From NCBI RefSeq assembly GCF_023684385.1, contig NZ_JAGSOJ010000002.1, positions 868,001 through 932,000 on the forward strand: a DNA stretch of 64,000 bases, given 5' to 3'. The translations under genes were made by a program, and so were the position numbers. This document shows, in pieces, positions 45,109-54,234 of this stretch (the first letter of the stretch is position 1; each line of letters opens with the position of its first letter). A model generated the notes under the pieces. The model made no database searches, had not been told where the DNA came from, and saw only the letters and a program-made list of their open reading frames with translations. The stretch is from Oceanirhabdus seepicola (GTDB lineage: Bacteria > Bacillota > Clostridia > Clostridiales > Clostridiaceae).

Positions 45109-45253
45109 TGTTTGCCTCCCAAATAAAGCGTTACTACATTAATTATATCAAAAATAATTTGTCCTTAAAATAAAAAGATTAAAAGAAAGATAAAAATGTT
45201 ATATAATAGTATATAGAGATAATTTATTAAGAATATTTAGAAGGGTGATTTTA

Positions 45254-46051
45254 ATGGCGACAATAGATTGGAAAAAATTCACAATACCCTATGAGCAAGC
45301 AATAGATGAGTTAAAGATTAAGTTTAGAAGTATAAGAAAAGAATGCAAGAAAAGAGGAACTTATTCACCAATAGAATTTGTAACAGGTAGAGTTAAAGAA
45401 ATGTCTAGCCTTTTAGAAAAAGCAAATAAATTTGATATTCCATTAGAAAGAATTCAATATGAAATTGAGGATATTGCAGGCTTAAGAATTATGTGTCAAT
45501 TTGTTGATGATATTGATAAAGTAATAGATATTATTAGAAAAAGGCAAGATATGCAAATTATTTATGAGAAAGATTATGTTGATAATGTTAAAAATAGTGG
45601 ATATCGAAGTTATCATATTATAATTAAATATCCAGTAAATATGTCAGATGGGGTTAAAGTTATATTAGCAGAACTTCAAGTGAGGACTTTAGCAATGAAT
45701 TTTTGGGCTACAATCGAACATTCATTAAATTATAAATATAAGCATAATATCCCCCCACATATAAAGAAAAAGCTTAAAAGTGCGGCTGATGCAGCGTTTA
45801 GGTTAGACCAGGAAATGTTAGAAATAAAAGAGGAAATAAAGGATGCTCAGAAATTGTTTGGAATAAAATCAAGTTTAGTTTCTGATATAATGCAGAACAT
45901 AGAGTTGTTATCATCAGTTGGAAAATCTTCAGAGGCAGCTAGATTTAGAAAAACTCTCGATTCTCTCATAGAAGAGGGGAATATAATTCAATTTAGTGAG
46001 TTATTAAGTACTACAGAAAAAACTTTACATAGTAAAGGAGTCAAGAATTAA
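45254..46051 (+). CDS. small alarmone synthetase (GTP pyrophosphokinase, YjbM/RelQ-like)
   Basis: A 265-residue single-domain (p)ppGpp synthetase. RelA/SpoT catalytic features are present: VTGRVKEMSSLLEKA, EIEDIAGLRIMCQFVDDID near residue 72, GYRSYH near 117 and VILAELQVRTLAMNFWATIEH near 140. The HD hydrolase and TGS/ACT regions of long Rel are absent, so it can make but not degrade the alarmone. A C-terminal helix follows, as in tetrameric RelQ. The ATG at 45254 is chosen with RBS AAGGGTGA; a GTG three codons earlier overlaps that RBS. It is divergent from DUF2225. Confidence 0.93.
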   Translation: MATIDWKKFTIPYEQAIDELKIKFRSIRKECKKRGTYSPIEFVTGRVKEMSSLLEKANKFDIPLERIQYEIEDIAGLRIMCQFVDDIDKVIDIIRKRQDMQIIYEKDYVDNVKNSGYRSYHIIIKYPVNMSDGVKVILAELQVRTLAMNFWATIEHSLNYKYKHNIPPHIKKKLKSAADAAFRLDQEMLEIKEEIKDAQKLFGIKSSLVSDIMQNIELLSSVGKSSEAARFRKTLDSLIEEGNIIQFSELLSTTEKTLHSKGVKN

Positions 46052-46072
46052 AAACATAGTCAACTGTCAACT
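46052..46072. repeat. heptad-arm element, collapsed copy G
   Basis: AACATAGT followed by two exact GTCAACT units right after the alarmone synthetase stop. GTCAACT is the complement of the AGTTGAC unit in copy F, so this looks like the outer edges of an element whose centre was lost. Confidence 0.5.
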
Positions 46073-46073
46073 G

Positions 46074-46101
46074 AAAAAAAAGCCCCTCAGGGCTTTTTTT
46101 T
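46074..46101. terminator. bidirectional terminator between alarmone synthetase and leuS
   Basis: AAAAAAAGCCC, TCAG-type loop and GGGCTTTTTTTT form a stem with A and T runs on both sides. Confidence 0.85.
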
Positions 46102-48532
46102 ACTTAGCTACTATATTAACAAGTCTTCCTTTTATAACTATTACTTTAATGATATTTTTACCTTCAGTAGCAGCTTTGATAGTATCATTAGTTAGAGATG
46201 CCTCTTTTATCTCATCTTCAGATAAACCAGAAGGAATATTAATCTTAGCTTTTATTTTTCCGTTTATTTGTATTGCTATCTCAACTTCATCTTTAACAAG
46301 TGCTGATGAATCAAATACTGGCCATTTATCATTGAAAACAGAGTAATCCATACCTAATGACTCCCAACATTCTTCAGAAAAATGAGGAGCAAATGGAGCA
46401 AGTATTTTGATAAAGTCTATTAAACACTCTTTTAAGAAAGTTGGATTAATCTCTTTCTCGTTTAGATACTTATTAAAAGCATTAACAAATTCCATCATTC
46501 TTGCAATTGCAGTGTTAAATTGCATTTTTTCAGAATCATCAGTAACGCCTTTAATAGCTGTGTGTCTCCAGAAATTTAATTCTTTCTCAGGTTTTGTCAT
46601 TTCAGAAAGCCCATTTTCGCTAGTACGATTAATAGCATTATCTACAATACGTTCTATTCTTTCTACAAAACGTGCTATAGATTTTACGCCATCATCACTC
46701 CAAGCACCACCTTCAGTATAACCGAATCCAAACATTAGATACATTCTAAATACATCAGAACCATGCTTGCTGATATAATCATCTGGTGAAATAGTGTTTC
46801 CTTTTGATTTACTCATTTTTAATCCATCAGCTCCAAGAATAAGTCCTTGGTGAGTAAGTGATTTAAATGGTTCGTCAAAATTTACGTAACCCATATCTCT
46901 TAATGCTTTAGTTATAAATCTTGCGTATAGAAGGTGCATACAAGCATGTTCAGGACCACCTACATATTTATCAACTGGTAGCATAGAATTGATTTTACCA
47001 CTATCAAATGGATTACTATCACTATTTGCATCAGGGTATCTTAGATAGTACCATGAAGAACAAACAAAAGTATCAAGAGTATCAGCTTCTCTAGTAGCTT
47101 TTCCACCACACTTAGGACAAGTTGTATTTAAGAAAGATTCGCATTTAGCAAGTGGTGATTTACCATCTGGTGCAAAATCAACGTCATAAGGAAGTTCAAC
47201 TGGTAATTGTTCTTCATGAACAGCTACTGTACCGCATTTTTCACAATAAACAACAGGAATTGGGGCACCCCAGTATCTCTGCCTTGAAACAAGCCAATCT
47301 CTTAATCTGAAGTTTACTTTTTCTCCTCCAAGATTCTTATCATTAAGTGAATCAAGAATTGCTTTTTTTCCTTCTTTAGTTGAAAGACCATCAAATTCAC
47401 CACTGTTGATCATTTTTCCGTGCTCTGTAAATGGAAGTTCTTCACCACCTTCAATAACTCTTTCGATTGGAAGGTTATATTTAGTTGCGAAAGCAAAATC
47501 ACGTTCATCATGCGCAGGAACAGCCATAACAGCACCAGTACCATATGAGTTTAATACGTAATCACCGATCCATATAGGAACCTTTCTTCCGTTAATAGGG
47601 TTTATTGCATAGGCACCTGAGAATACTCCGGTTTTCTCTCTAGTAATTGATTGACGTTCAATCTCAGATTGTTTTTTTGTATCATCAATGTATTTTTGTA
47701 CTTCTTCAAATTGCTCAGGTGTAGTGATTTTCTCAACAAGATCATTCTCAGGAGCAAGAACAACATAAGATACTCCAAATAATGTATCAGCTCTTGTTGT
47801 GAATACCTCAAATAATAGATCAGAATCAACGATTGAGAATGTAATTTGCCCCCCTGTTGATCTACCAATCCAGTGTTTTTGCATTGCTTTAGTTTTTTCA
47901 GGCCAGTCAAGACCATCAATCATATCAAGAAGTTCATCTGCATATTCAGTAATCTTGAAGAACCATTGAGTAAGATTTTTCTTAGTTACTTCAGTATCAC
48001 ATCTTTCACAAAGTCCATCTAGAACTTGCTCGTTAGCTAGAACTGTGTTACAACTAGGACACCAATTCACAGGAGCTTTCTTTCTATATGCTAATCCTTT
48101 TTCATATAATTTCAAGAATAACCATTGAGTCCACTTGTAATACTGTGGATCACACGTGATAAGTTCATGATCCCAATCAAACATTGCTCCCATAGCTTTT
48201 AGTTGTTCTTCCATAGTAGCTACATTTTTTTCAGTTGAATCCTTAGGGTGTACTCCAGTTTTTATAGCATAATTCTCAGCTGGTAATCCAAATGCATCAA
48301 ATCCCATAGGTTGGAAAACATTGAATCCTTGCATTCTTTTCATTCTAGCCCAAGAATCTACTGGACCATAGTTAAACCAATGCCCTGCGTGTAATTGAGC
48401 TCCAGAAGGATAAGAAAACATTTCTAAAACATATAGTTTTTTATCAAGATTATTTTCATCAAACTTATATAAGTTTGTATCAGCCCATTTTTGTTGCCAT
48501 TTTTTATCAATAGCAGTAGAATAATTTGACAT
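46100..48532 (-). CDS. leuS: leucyl-tRNA synthetase
   Basis: An 810-residue class I synthetase. HIGH-type motif: [11 protein letters not shown] near residue 42. A zinc insert has [14 protein letters not shown] and CERCDTEV. The editing domain contains the conserved Thr-rich [11 protein letters not shown] and the Asp in [12 protein letters not shown], so post-transfer proofreading should be active. The KMSKS loop is LKMSKSKGN near 575. ATG at 48532 has GAGGTC as the RBS. Expression is controlled by the Leu T-box upstream. Confidence 0.97.
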   Translation of the reverse strand: MSNYSTAIDKKWQQKWADTNLYKFDENNLDKKLYVLEMFSYPSGAQLHAGHWFNYGPVDSWARMKRMQGFNVFQPMGFDAFGLPAENYAIKTGVHPKDSTEKNVATMEEQLKAMGAMFDWDHELITCDPQYYKWTQWLFLKLYEKGLAYRKKAPVNWCPSCNTVLANEQVLDGLCERCDTEVTKKNLTQWFFKITEYADELLDMIDGLDWPEKTKAMQKHWIGRSTGGQITFSIVDSDLLFEVFTTRADTLFGVSYVVLAPENDLVEKITTPEQFEEVQKYIDDTKKQSEIERQSITREKTGVFSGAYAINPINGRKVPIWIGDYVLNSYGTGAVMAVPAHDERDFAFATKYNLPIERVIEGGEELPFTEHGKMINSGEFDGLSTKEGKKAILDSLNDKNLGGEKVNFRLRDWLVSRQRYWGAPIPVVYCEKCGTVAVHEEQLPVELPYDVDFAPDGKSPLAKCESFLNTTCPKCGGKATREADTLDTFVCSSWYYLRYPDANSDSNPFDSGKINSMLPVDKYVGGPEHACMHLLYARFITKALRDMGYVNFDEPFKSLTHQGLILGADGLKMSKSKGNTISPDDYISKHGSDVFRMYLMFGFGYTEGGAWSDDGVKSIARFVERIERIVDNAINRTSENGLSEMTKPEKELNFWRHTAIKGVTDDSEKMQFNTAIARMMEFVNAFNKYLNEKEINPTFLKECLIDFIKILAPFAPHFSEECWESLGMDYSVFNDKWPVFDSSALVKDEVEIAIQINGKIKAKINIPSGLSEDEIKEASLTNDTIKAATEGKNIIKVIVIKGRLVNIVAK

Positions 48533-48572
48533 ATAAAGACCTCCTCAAATATTTAAAGTATTTTTTATAATA

Positions 48573-48800
48573 AAAAAACTCCGTCTCAGTAAGAGACGAA
48601 GTATAATTCGCGGTACCACTCTAATTCGGACATAAATATCCATCTTATTTGTATAACGGCTTCCACCGTATCTGTTTTTCTACAGATATGCTCCAAGGCA
48701 AGTTCGAAAGTTTGTATTACTGTTTCACACCAACCAACAGTTCTCTGATAATACAAAATAAATCTACTACTCCTATTCAACGCAGTACATTATTTAATTA
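48573..48800 (-). promoter_or_regulatory. T-box riboswitch, leucine specifier
   Basis: On the reverse strand GAACTTGCCTTGGAGC gives CTT (Leu) at 48700-48702 in the specifier position. The T-box core AGAGTGGTACCGCG lies at 48609-48622; its UGGU would match a tRNA with discriminator A, as in tRNA-Leu. The terminator stem CGTCTC/GAGACG with GGAGTTTTTTT ends at 48573. It precedes leuS by about 40 bp. Confidence 0.95.
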
Positions 48801-48806
48801 TATGTT

Positions 48807-48835
48807 ATTATACATTTAACCCTTTTTTCTGTCAA
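48807..48835 (-). promoter_or_regulatory. consensus promoter of the leuS T-box transcript
   Basis: Reverse strand TTGACA and TATAAT, both perfect consensus, separated by 17 bp. The -35 lies 9 bp past the stop of the upstream membrane protein gene. Confidence 0.9.
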
Positions 48836-48843
48836 GAAAATAC

Positions 48844-49359
48844 TTATTGTTTTTTGATAAGTGGTTTGAATTTCTTAGTAATAAATACTACATAAGTAGT
48901 GAGAGCATAGTCATAAACAATAAATAAAATCTGTAAAACTATTATCAATATAAATACTGAAAATTTAAATGTAAATATATCTGCAAATAATTTGCTATAT
49001 AATAAAAAACTTATTAATACACCTGAGTTAATATATAATAATTTCAAAAGAAATTCAATAGGGGCATTCCTACAACCTTCAAGAAAAAGTTTAATAAAAG
49101 GATATGCTCCAAATATTAAGATATATACAATTGCAACACCAATATTAGCTGATAATAAAAATAATGATAACAAAGCAGTTGCAACATAGCTTATGAAAGC
49201 AGTTTTTTTATCAGTGATAATAATTGATGTGACTACGATGCAGGATGTAATAAATAAGAAAAATAACTTATTAAAATGAAGCAATACACTCATATAAAGA
49301 ATTATAATATTTAAAGCGGTTAGAACCCCACCAAGAGCTATAAACCTTGTGTTTTTCAT
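48844..49359 (-). CDS. integral membrane protein, function unknown
   Basis: A 171-residue protein consisting of five or six hydrophobic segments (for example GVLTALNIIILYMSVLLHF, FLFITSCIVVTSIII, AIVYILIFGAYPFIKLF, VFILIIVLQILFIVYDYALT). Size and N-terminal sequence recall ECF-transporter S components or DUF2232-like proteins, but no diagnostic binding motif is visible. GAGGCTTTT precedes the ATG. It is the last gene of the CYTH-DUF5685-J-domain unit, 9 bp after the J-domain gene. The operon context suggests a membrane partner, without proof. Confidence 0.75.
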   Translation of the reverse strand: MKNTRFIALGGVLTALNIIILYMSVLLHFNKLFFLFITSCIVVTSIIITDKKTAFISYVATALLSLFLLSANIGVAIVYILIFGAYPFIKLFLEGCRNAPIEFLLKLLYINSGVLISFLLYSKLFADIFTFKFSVFILIIVLQILFIVYDYALTTYVVFITKKFKPLIKKQ

Positions 49360-49368
49360 AAAAGCCTC

Positions 49369-50028
49369 CTACATACAGTCAATTAAATCTCCACCAGCAC
49401 ATTCGCAAAGGGAATCAGCGCACCAAAGTTTAAAGCACATATCAAACATATCATTATCTCTGTGTTTTCTTCCATAATAGTTTTGTCTATATGATGTTGT
49501 GCTAAAGTTTGTTTGTTCAAGCGCATTTCTGTATTCAGGATGTGAAGGGTTCATTCTACATGCTACAGATAGATATCTTTTTGCACTATCATTCCATCCC
49601 TTTTTACTGAATAATATTCCCATTAGATAATTCCACTCAGCATCTCTTGTTTTTACGGTATTTAATTTCTGTTCAGCAGATCTTAAATTTCCAGAATAAA
49701 TATCATTTTTGATATTTTCATATACATTTTGAGATTGATAGTTCTGTTGATTATAGTTGTTATTAGTGCTTGAACTTTGATTGTTGTAAGATGTTTGATT
49801 ACTATAAGAACTACTTCTGCTACTATGAGTATTGTTCTCACTAGCTGATTTCATAAGTGTATCGTATGCTTCGTTAACTTCACGCATTCTTTCTTCTGCA
49901 AGATCCCTAAGGGGATTATCATCATATTGATCAGGATGATATTGTTTTGCTAACTTCTTGTATGCTCTTCTAATTTCATCTTTGGTAGCACCTTTTTTTA
50001 CATTAAGAATCTCATAAGGATTTTCCAT
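49369..50028 (-). CDS. J-domain protein with cysteine-rich C terminus
   Basis: A 219-residue protein. Residues about 1-65 form a J-domain with the HPD tripeptide ([13 protein letters not shown]), which would stimulate a DnaK-type chaperone. A Ser/Asn/Gln-rich linker follows, then about 1.5 TPR-like units ([39 protein letters not shown]). The C terminus has five Cys in 22 residues ([20 protein letters not shown]). The classical DnaJ zinc finger is absent. ATG at 50028 has AAGGAG 11 bp upstream; the GTG at 50040 overlaps that site. It lies in an operon with DUF5685 and may act on its product. Confidence 0.85.
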   Translation of the reverse strand: MENPYEILNVKKGATKDEIRRAYKKLAKQYHPDQYDDNPLRDLAEERMREVNEAYDTLMKSASENNTHSSRSSSYSNQTSYNNQSSSTNNNYNQQNYQSQNVYENIKNDIYSGNLRSAEQKLNTVKTRDAEWNYLMGILFSKKGWNDSAKRYLSVACRMNPSHPEYRNALEQTNFSTTSYRQNYYGRKHRDNDMFDMCFKLWCADSLCECAGGDLIDCM

Positions 50029-50057
50029 TGTGATCTTCACTCCTTTTCATAACATAC

Positions 50058-50132
50058 GGCATATTCAAATAAATAACTAGTCTAGGTTTAAGGTGTGTAT
50101 CTTTGATTTGTTATTTTTTTTCATATACCTTA
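50058..50132. repeat. palindromic repeat family 2, copy 3, overlapping DUF5685
   Basis: Left arm GGCATATTCAAATAAATAAC and right arm with its complement enclose about 25 bp. The right arm lies inside the DUF5685 gene and encodes its last residues and stop codon. Confidence 0.65.
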
Positions 50133-50968
50133 TCCATTTTTTCAATCAATCCTAAATGAAGTATATTATCAAGTAAATCAATATTTTTCTTGAGAGGAAG
50201 TTTTTTTAGATTAACAGTGCAGTTATAACCACAACTTAAAAGTAAATCTTCGATTCTCAAGTATATTTGCTCAGAAAATTTATTGAAATTTTGATTATTT
50301 TTATTAAAGACTGCATTTATGGGATTATATTTACCTTTCTCAAGGTCATCTTTTAAATCATCCCATGCATCTATTATATAAATCCATTTACCTAAATTAT
50401 AACCTAACCAATAGAGATTTTCACTAAATTCTTCATTTTTATAGTAATAAGATACAATAAGACCTGTTATATCAGCAAAGGGATGAGAAATTTGATCAAT
50501 ATTATCAGAAAAGTTTTCTTTTTCCATTGATGACAGTTTATTGAGATTGGTTTTAACATTTTCAATTACTTCTTCATATTCATTATTGTTTTTATTAATA
50601 TAAGGTTTAAGCATTGAAGAAAAAATCGAAGATTTTAATGATCTATCATCCTCAACATCATCAATAAGTTTATAATATGCAAGTATTACGTTAGAAAAAG
50701 CAGCATAATTTAATGGCTTATTGATAATAATTTTAGTTCTTTTTTTAATAGGATGCATAACACAGGCGTTGTTTACAATACTCCTATCTTCATTATTTAA
50801 AGAATCTAATAATATAGCAAGGAAAGTCATATCATAATTCAAAACAAGTCTAGGTAATTGACCGTAATTATTTTTTATAGCAATACATAGACCACAATAA
50901 TAAGATCTAAATATTTCATAATCTTTCATTTTTAATTCCATTTTGCATGGAAGTACATAACCAAACAT
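50111..50968 (-). CDS. DUF5685 family protein with aspartate-rich motifs
   Basis: A 285-residue mostly helical protein assigned to DUF5685 by its start (MFGYVLPCKMELKMKDYEIF, then YYCGLCIAI). Two Asp clusters on helices, YKLIDDVEDDRS near residue 95 and IDAWDDLKDDLEKGKYNP near 200, resemble the paired metal-diphosphate sites of class I isoprenoid synthases; this is my inference, not a known function. ATG overlaps the CYTH stop by one base (TAATG), so translation is coupled. The last residues (KVYEKK) come from a family 2 repeat arm. Membrane segments and signal peptide are absent. Confidence 0.8.
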   Translation of the reverse strand: MFGYVLPCKMELKMKDYEIFRSYYCGLCIAIKNNYGQLPRLVLNYDMTFLAILLDSLNNEDRSIVNNACVMHPIKKRTKIIINKPLNYAAFSNVILAYYKLIDDVEDDRSLKSSIFSSMLKPYINKNNNEYEEVIENVKTNLNKLSSMEKENFSDNIDQISHPFADITGLIVSYYYKNEEFSENLYWLGYNLGKWIYIIDAWDDLKDDLEKGKYNPINAVFNKNNQNFNKFSEQIYLRIEDLLLSCGYNCTVNLKKLPLKKNIDLLDNILHLGLIEKMDKVYEKK

Positions 50969-51516
50969 TATAGACCTTTTACAGCTCCTTCTTTTTGTAG
51001 AATTTCATAAATGGTAGCAGATGTAGTGTCCTCAAGGTTGTATCCTAAAAGAGAAACAACTTCTTCTAACTCTTTCTCATCTTCCGTCTCAATTTCTATA
51101 TAAGGAAAAGGACAAAAACTCTTATCATTTATATCTATTTCTACTAGAGTATTTTTATATTGATAACTTTCTCTACTTTTTTTTATTTCTTGTACTAAAT
51201 TAAGTCCAAGTGCTTTGAAAATTGCAATGCCTTCATCACAATTATGAATTTCAGTTTCATTTTCTTCCATAATTTTATACTTTTCTTGACTCAATAATTT
51301 TTTTACAGTCATATAGTGGATTGTTTTATCATTTAAATTATCATGAACAGTTCTAATTCTTGCATATCCTTTATTATTAAGAAGGCGACCATCATCATAA
51401 TCATAAATTCTATTTATTTGATCCTCTTCTTTTACATTTTTGGCATCTAATTCAGTCAATTTTGCTCTTATCTCTTCTGGATTAATCTTTATAATCCTTA
51501 CTTCTAACTCTTTCAC
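50968..51516 (-). CDS. CYTH domain protein (class IV adenylate cyclase / triphosphatase-like)
   Basis: A 182-residue triphosphate-tunnel metalloenzyme-like protein. The N-terminal strand (KELEVRIIKI) is the ExExK-type metal strand, here with Arg; further strands supply Arg/Lys/Glu residues (YARIRTVHDN; VEIDINDKSFCPFPYIEIE). CYTH enzymes act on triphosphates: adenylate cyclase of class IV, thiamine triphosphatase or polyphosphatase. Activity cannot be chosen from sequence alone. The start is GTG at 51516 with AAGGAG 8 bp upstream; the GTG at 51525 overlaps the RBS. It is the first gene of the operon with DUF5685 and the J-domain protein. Confidence 0.88.
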   Translation of the reverse strand: MKELEVRIIKINPEEIRAKLTELDAKNVKEEDQINRIYDYDDGRLLNNKGYARIRTVHDNLNDKTIHYMTVKKLLSQEKYKIMEENETEIHNCDEGIAIFKALGLNLVQEIKKSRESYQYKNTLVEIDINDKSFCPFPYIEIETEDEKELEEVVSLLGYNLEDTTSATIYEILQKEGAVKGL

Positions 51517-51600
51517 CAAAATCACTCCTTATTAAAGGATTATAACATAAATTCAATACACAATGTGTTACTAAATTGAAAATATGAACAGTGTAGATAT

Positions 51601-51629
51601 TTGAATTTTTTGCCCTATCAATATATAAT
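51601..51629 (+). promoter_or_regulatory. sigma-A promoter for the nucleoid-associated protein gene
   Basis: TTGAAT and TATAAT with a 17-bp spacer, 29 bp before the TTG start. Confidence 0.75.
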
Positions 51630-51658
51630 TGAGAGTGCAGTAAAAGGAGGAGAGTATT

Positions 51659-52696
51659 TTGGATTATGTAAGTGATATTAATATTTATGAGGCCGTAATT
51701 CACGTTTTAGATAATAATGGAGAAGAACCGATACTTAATGAGTTTGCATTAGATTTAAGTGATGAACTATATACGTACTTATTAAAGCATATACAAAAGG
51801 CATTAAAAGATGAAGACTTAAAATATGCTAAATACAGTGAAGAAAGAAATATCGTAAGAGAACTATGTCAACAATACCTAAATGGACATGAGAATATTTT
51901 AGAAGTATCGAAAGAAGTCTCAAGACAAATGTTCATGCTTATGAAGAGCGGAGGGAATATTCCTTCCTGTGATATGATTGTTGTAGCTTTTTCATGCGAG
52001 TTAGGGCCTATGTTAGGGATGCTTAAGATGGACTATATAAAAAACTATATGCATACAATTGATTTTATAGAAGAAAAAATAGGGATAAATATAATACCGC
52101 AGTATACAGGTTTACCTGGCAGTGGTCAAAGGGTAGCAAAGTGCGCTTTTGTTAAGGTATTCAAAGAAGATAATAAATATGATCTTCTTGTAATTGATAA
52201 AAAAAAGAAAAGCAAAGATACAGAAGAATATGGTACAAATTATTTTATAGAGAATTTTTTAGGATGCAATATTATAGATAGTGAAAGAGATGAAACTAAA
52301 GCATTTTATAATGCGGCAGAGAAATGGACTAGAGCAAATTTAGGAGAAAATGCAGTAAAGGCAGAAGAGGTAAGACGTAAAGTAAAAGAAAAATTAAAAG
52401 AAGAAGACAACATTAATATTGCTGAATTTACACAAGAAGTGTTTCATGAGCAGAAAGAAGTTCAAGAAGATTTTAAGAGTTTTGCAATTAATGAAGGTGT
52501 AAAAGAAGAAGTTCAAGTTGATAAAAATTGGGTGGAAAAGAAACTTAAGAGAACGAGATTGAAAATTGATAGTGATATTGACTTATATCTTACACATGAT
52601 GCGTATAATGATAATGAAAGATTTGAGATTAAGCGCAACGGAGACGGAAGCATTAATATACTGATTAAACAAGTTAGAAACTATATTGAGAAATAA
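51659..52696 (+). CDS. nucleoid-associated protein, YejK/NdpA family
   Basis: A 345-residue cytoplasmic protein matching the 37-kDa nucleoid-associated family. Family blocks: INIYEAVIHVLDNNGEEPIL at the N terminus, a central CAFVKVFKEDNKYDLLVIDKK strand pair, FIENFLGCNII near 195, and a C-terminal segment with FEIKRNGDGSINILIKQV. Function is DNA-associated but poorly defined. The start is TTG at 51659 with GGAGGAGAG 7 bp upstream. It has its own promoter, and its terminator is shared with the convergent fba gene. Confidence 0.85.
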   Translation: MDYVSDINIYEAVIHVLDNNGEEPILNEFALDLSDELYTYLLKHIQKALKDEDLKYAKYSEERNIVRELCQQYLNGHENILEVSKEVSRQMFMLMKSGGNIPSCDMIVVAFSCELGPMLGMLKMDYIKNYMHTIDFIEEKIGINIIPQYTGLPGSGQRVAKCAFVKVFKEDNKYDLLVIDKKKKSKDTEEYGTNYFIENFLGCNIIDSERDETKAFYNAAEKWTRANLGENAVKAEEVRRKVKEKLKEEDNINIAEFTQEVFHEQKEVQEDFKSFAINEGVKEEVQVDKNWVEKKLKRTRLKIDSDIDLYLTHDAYNDNERFEIKRNGDGSINILIKQVRNYIEK

Positions 52697-52722
52697 AAAG
52701 AGCACGGGTAACCGTGCTTTTT
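52695..52722. terminator. bidirectional terminator between nucleoid protein and fba
   Basis: AAAAAGAGCACGG, GTAA, CCGTGCTTTTTAT: stem with four-base loop and A and T runs on both sides. Confidence 0.85.
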
Positions 52723-52724
52723 AT

Positions 52725-53663
52725 CTATTTAGAGCTTCCTAATACATTTTCAATCTTTCCAGTTACAAGATTAGTAACGTTTTCTCTTCCTAATCCTAAG
52801 TATTTTCTTGGATCGAATTCTTCTGGTTTTTCATTTAATACTTTTCTGATTGAACCAGTCATAGCTAATCTTATGTCAGTATCCATGTTGATTTTACATA
52901 CTGCCATAGAAGCAGCTTTTCTTAGCATTTCAGTTGGAATACCTTTAGCTCCACCAAGATTACCACCATTTTCGTTACACATTGCAACATATTTTGGATC
53001 AACAGCTGAAGCACCATGTAATACGATAGGATAGTTATGTATACCAGCAGCTTCAAGTTTCTCTGTAATTTTTTCTAATCTATCAAAATCTAATTTAGCT
53101 TCACCTTTGAATTTGTAAGCACCGTGGCTAGTACCGATAGCTATAGCTAATGAATCAACACCTGTCTTTTGAACAAATTCTAAAGCTTCGTCTGGGTTAG
53201 TGTAAATAGCGTCTGCTGCAGATACATCAACATCATCTTCTATACCAGCTAATCTTCCAAGTTCTGCTTCAACAGTAACGTTTCTTTCATGAGCATATTC
53301 AACAACTTTCTTAGTGATTTCAATATTCTCTTGAAGTGGGTGGTGAGAACCATCAATCATAACAGAAGTGAATCCTAAGTCTATTGCTTTTTTACAAGTT
53401 TCAAAATCTGGACCATGATCTAAGTGTAAAGCTATATCTAATCCTGTTTCTTCAACAGCCGCGTCTACTAAGTGCTTTAAATAAGTAGGTCTCATGTATT
53501 TCATTGCTCCAGCTGATACTTGAAGTATAACAGGAGTGTTTTTTACTTTACAAGCATCTACTATACCTTGAACAATCTCCATATTGTTGATGTTAAAAGC
53601 TCCTATAGCGAAACCACCTTTGTATGCAGTTTCAAACATTTTTTTAGTATTTACTAATGCCAT
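52725..53663 (-). CDS. fba: fructose-bisphosphate aldolase, class II
   Basis: A 312-residue zinc aldolase of glycolysis/gluconeogenesis, splitting fructose 1,6-bisphosphate into DHAP and glyceraldehyde 3-phosphate. The catalytic Asp and Zn His lie in ALHLDHGPDFE near residue 80; further ligands and the flexible loop are DGSHHPLQENIEITKKVV near 105, AELGRLAG, GTSHGAYKF near 180 and VLHGASAVD near 210. The TBP-binding GSIRKVL and INMDTDIRLA motifs are present. GGCGGAGATTAA precedes the ATG. It is monocistronic. Confidence 0.97.
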   Translation of the reverse strand: MALVNTKKMFETAYKGGFAIGAFNINNMEIVQGIVDACKVKNTPVILQVSAGAMKYMRPTYLKHLVDAAVEETGLDIALHLDHGPDFETCKKAIDLGFTSVMIDGSHHPLQENIEITKKVVEYAHERNVTVEAELGRLAGIEDDVDVSAADAIYTNPDEALEFVQKTGVDSLAIAIGTSHGAYKFKGEAKLDFDRLEKITEKLEAAGIHNYPIVLHGASAVDPKYVAMCNENGGNLGGAKGIPTEMLRKAASMAVCKINMDTDIRLAMTGSIRKVLNEKPEEFDPRKYLGLGRENVTNLVTGKIENVLGSSK

Positions 53664-53730
53664 TTAATCTCCGCCTTTCATAAAATAATATATGTAATTT
53701 GTATATAAACTACTTCGTAGATTTATAATA

Positions 53731-53782
53731 AAAGAACAAAGAATAGAGAACAAATATTGTTATTTGTTAATTGTTCTTTATA
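53731..53782. repeat. heptad-arm miniature hairpin, copy L
   Basis: AAAGAAC-type 7-bp units (three in the left arm) followed by ATATTGTTATT and a shorter right arm GTTCTTTATA. It shares its unit type with copy K at 59921-60006. Confidence 0.5.
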
Positions 53783-53845
53783 AAATACTGTCCTATATCA
53801 TTATATAGAATTTGTTGCATATTGCAAATTGAATTTATATTTTTG

Positions 53846-54226
53846 TTAGAGGATATTATGCAATGTTAACTTTTCTAAAGTCTTAATTTCATTAATTTGG
53901 TGCTTTATCACGCTAATGCAAGGTATGGCTTCACTTTGTTTCTTAAATTGAATATAGTCAGTTAACCTGACTATTTCAGAACTGATTAAATCTAATTCAC
54001 TAGTATTTACATAAACAATCATTGATTTAGAATTTTTATCCCATAATTTAAGAAGATCCTCAGATTCGGCATGAGCTTTTTCCCAATGAGAGGACATTAT
54101 TGAATCATGTATTTCATCACATAATTTATTTGTTTCAGCTGTAATAGTATTTATTTTATTTATAGAGAATAAAATATAGAACAGTAAAAGTATGAAAATA
54201 GCAATGCTACATTTGGTTCTAGTCAT
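53846..54226 (-). CDS. DUF4363 family protein
   Basis: A 126-residue protein with an N-terminal membrane anchor (CSIAIFILLLFYILFSINKI) and a helical extracytoplasmic region matching DUF4363 (TNKLCDEIHDSIMSSHWEKA, then LKLWDKNSKSMIVYVNTSEL). The family is found in Firmicutes almost always next to DUF421, as here. Its RBS TTGAGGTGA overlaps the stop of DUF421, so the two are translationally coupled. Function unknown; a two-protein membrane complex with DUF421 is a reasonable inference. Confidence 0.88.
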   Translation of the reverse strand: MTRTKCSIAIFILLLFYILFSINKINTITAETNKLCDEIHDSIMSSHWEKAHAESEDLLKLWDKNSKSMIVYVNTSELDLISSEIVRLTDYIQFKKQSEAIPCISVIKHQINEIKTLEKLTLHNIL

Positions 54227-54234
54227 AATTCACC

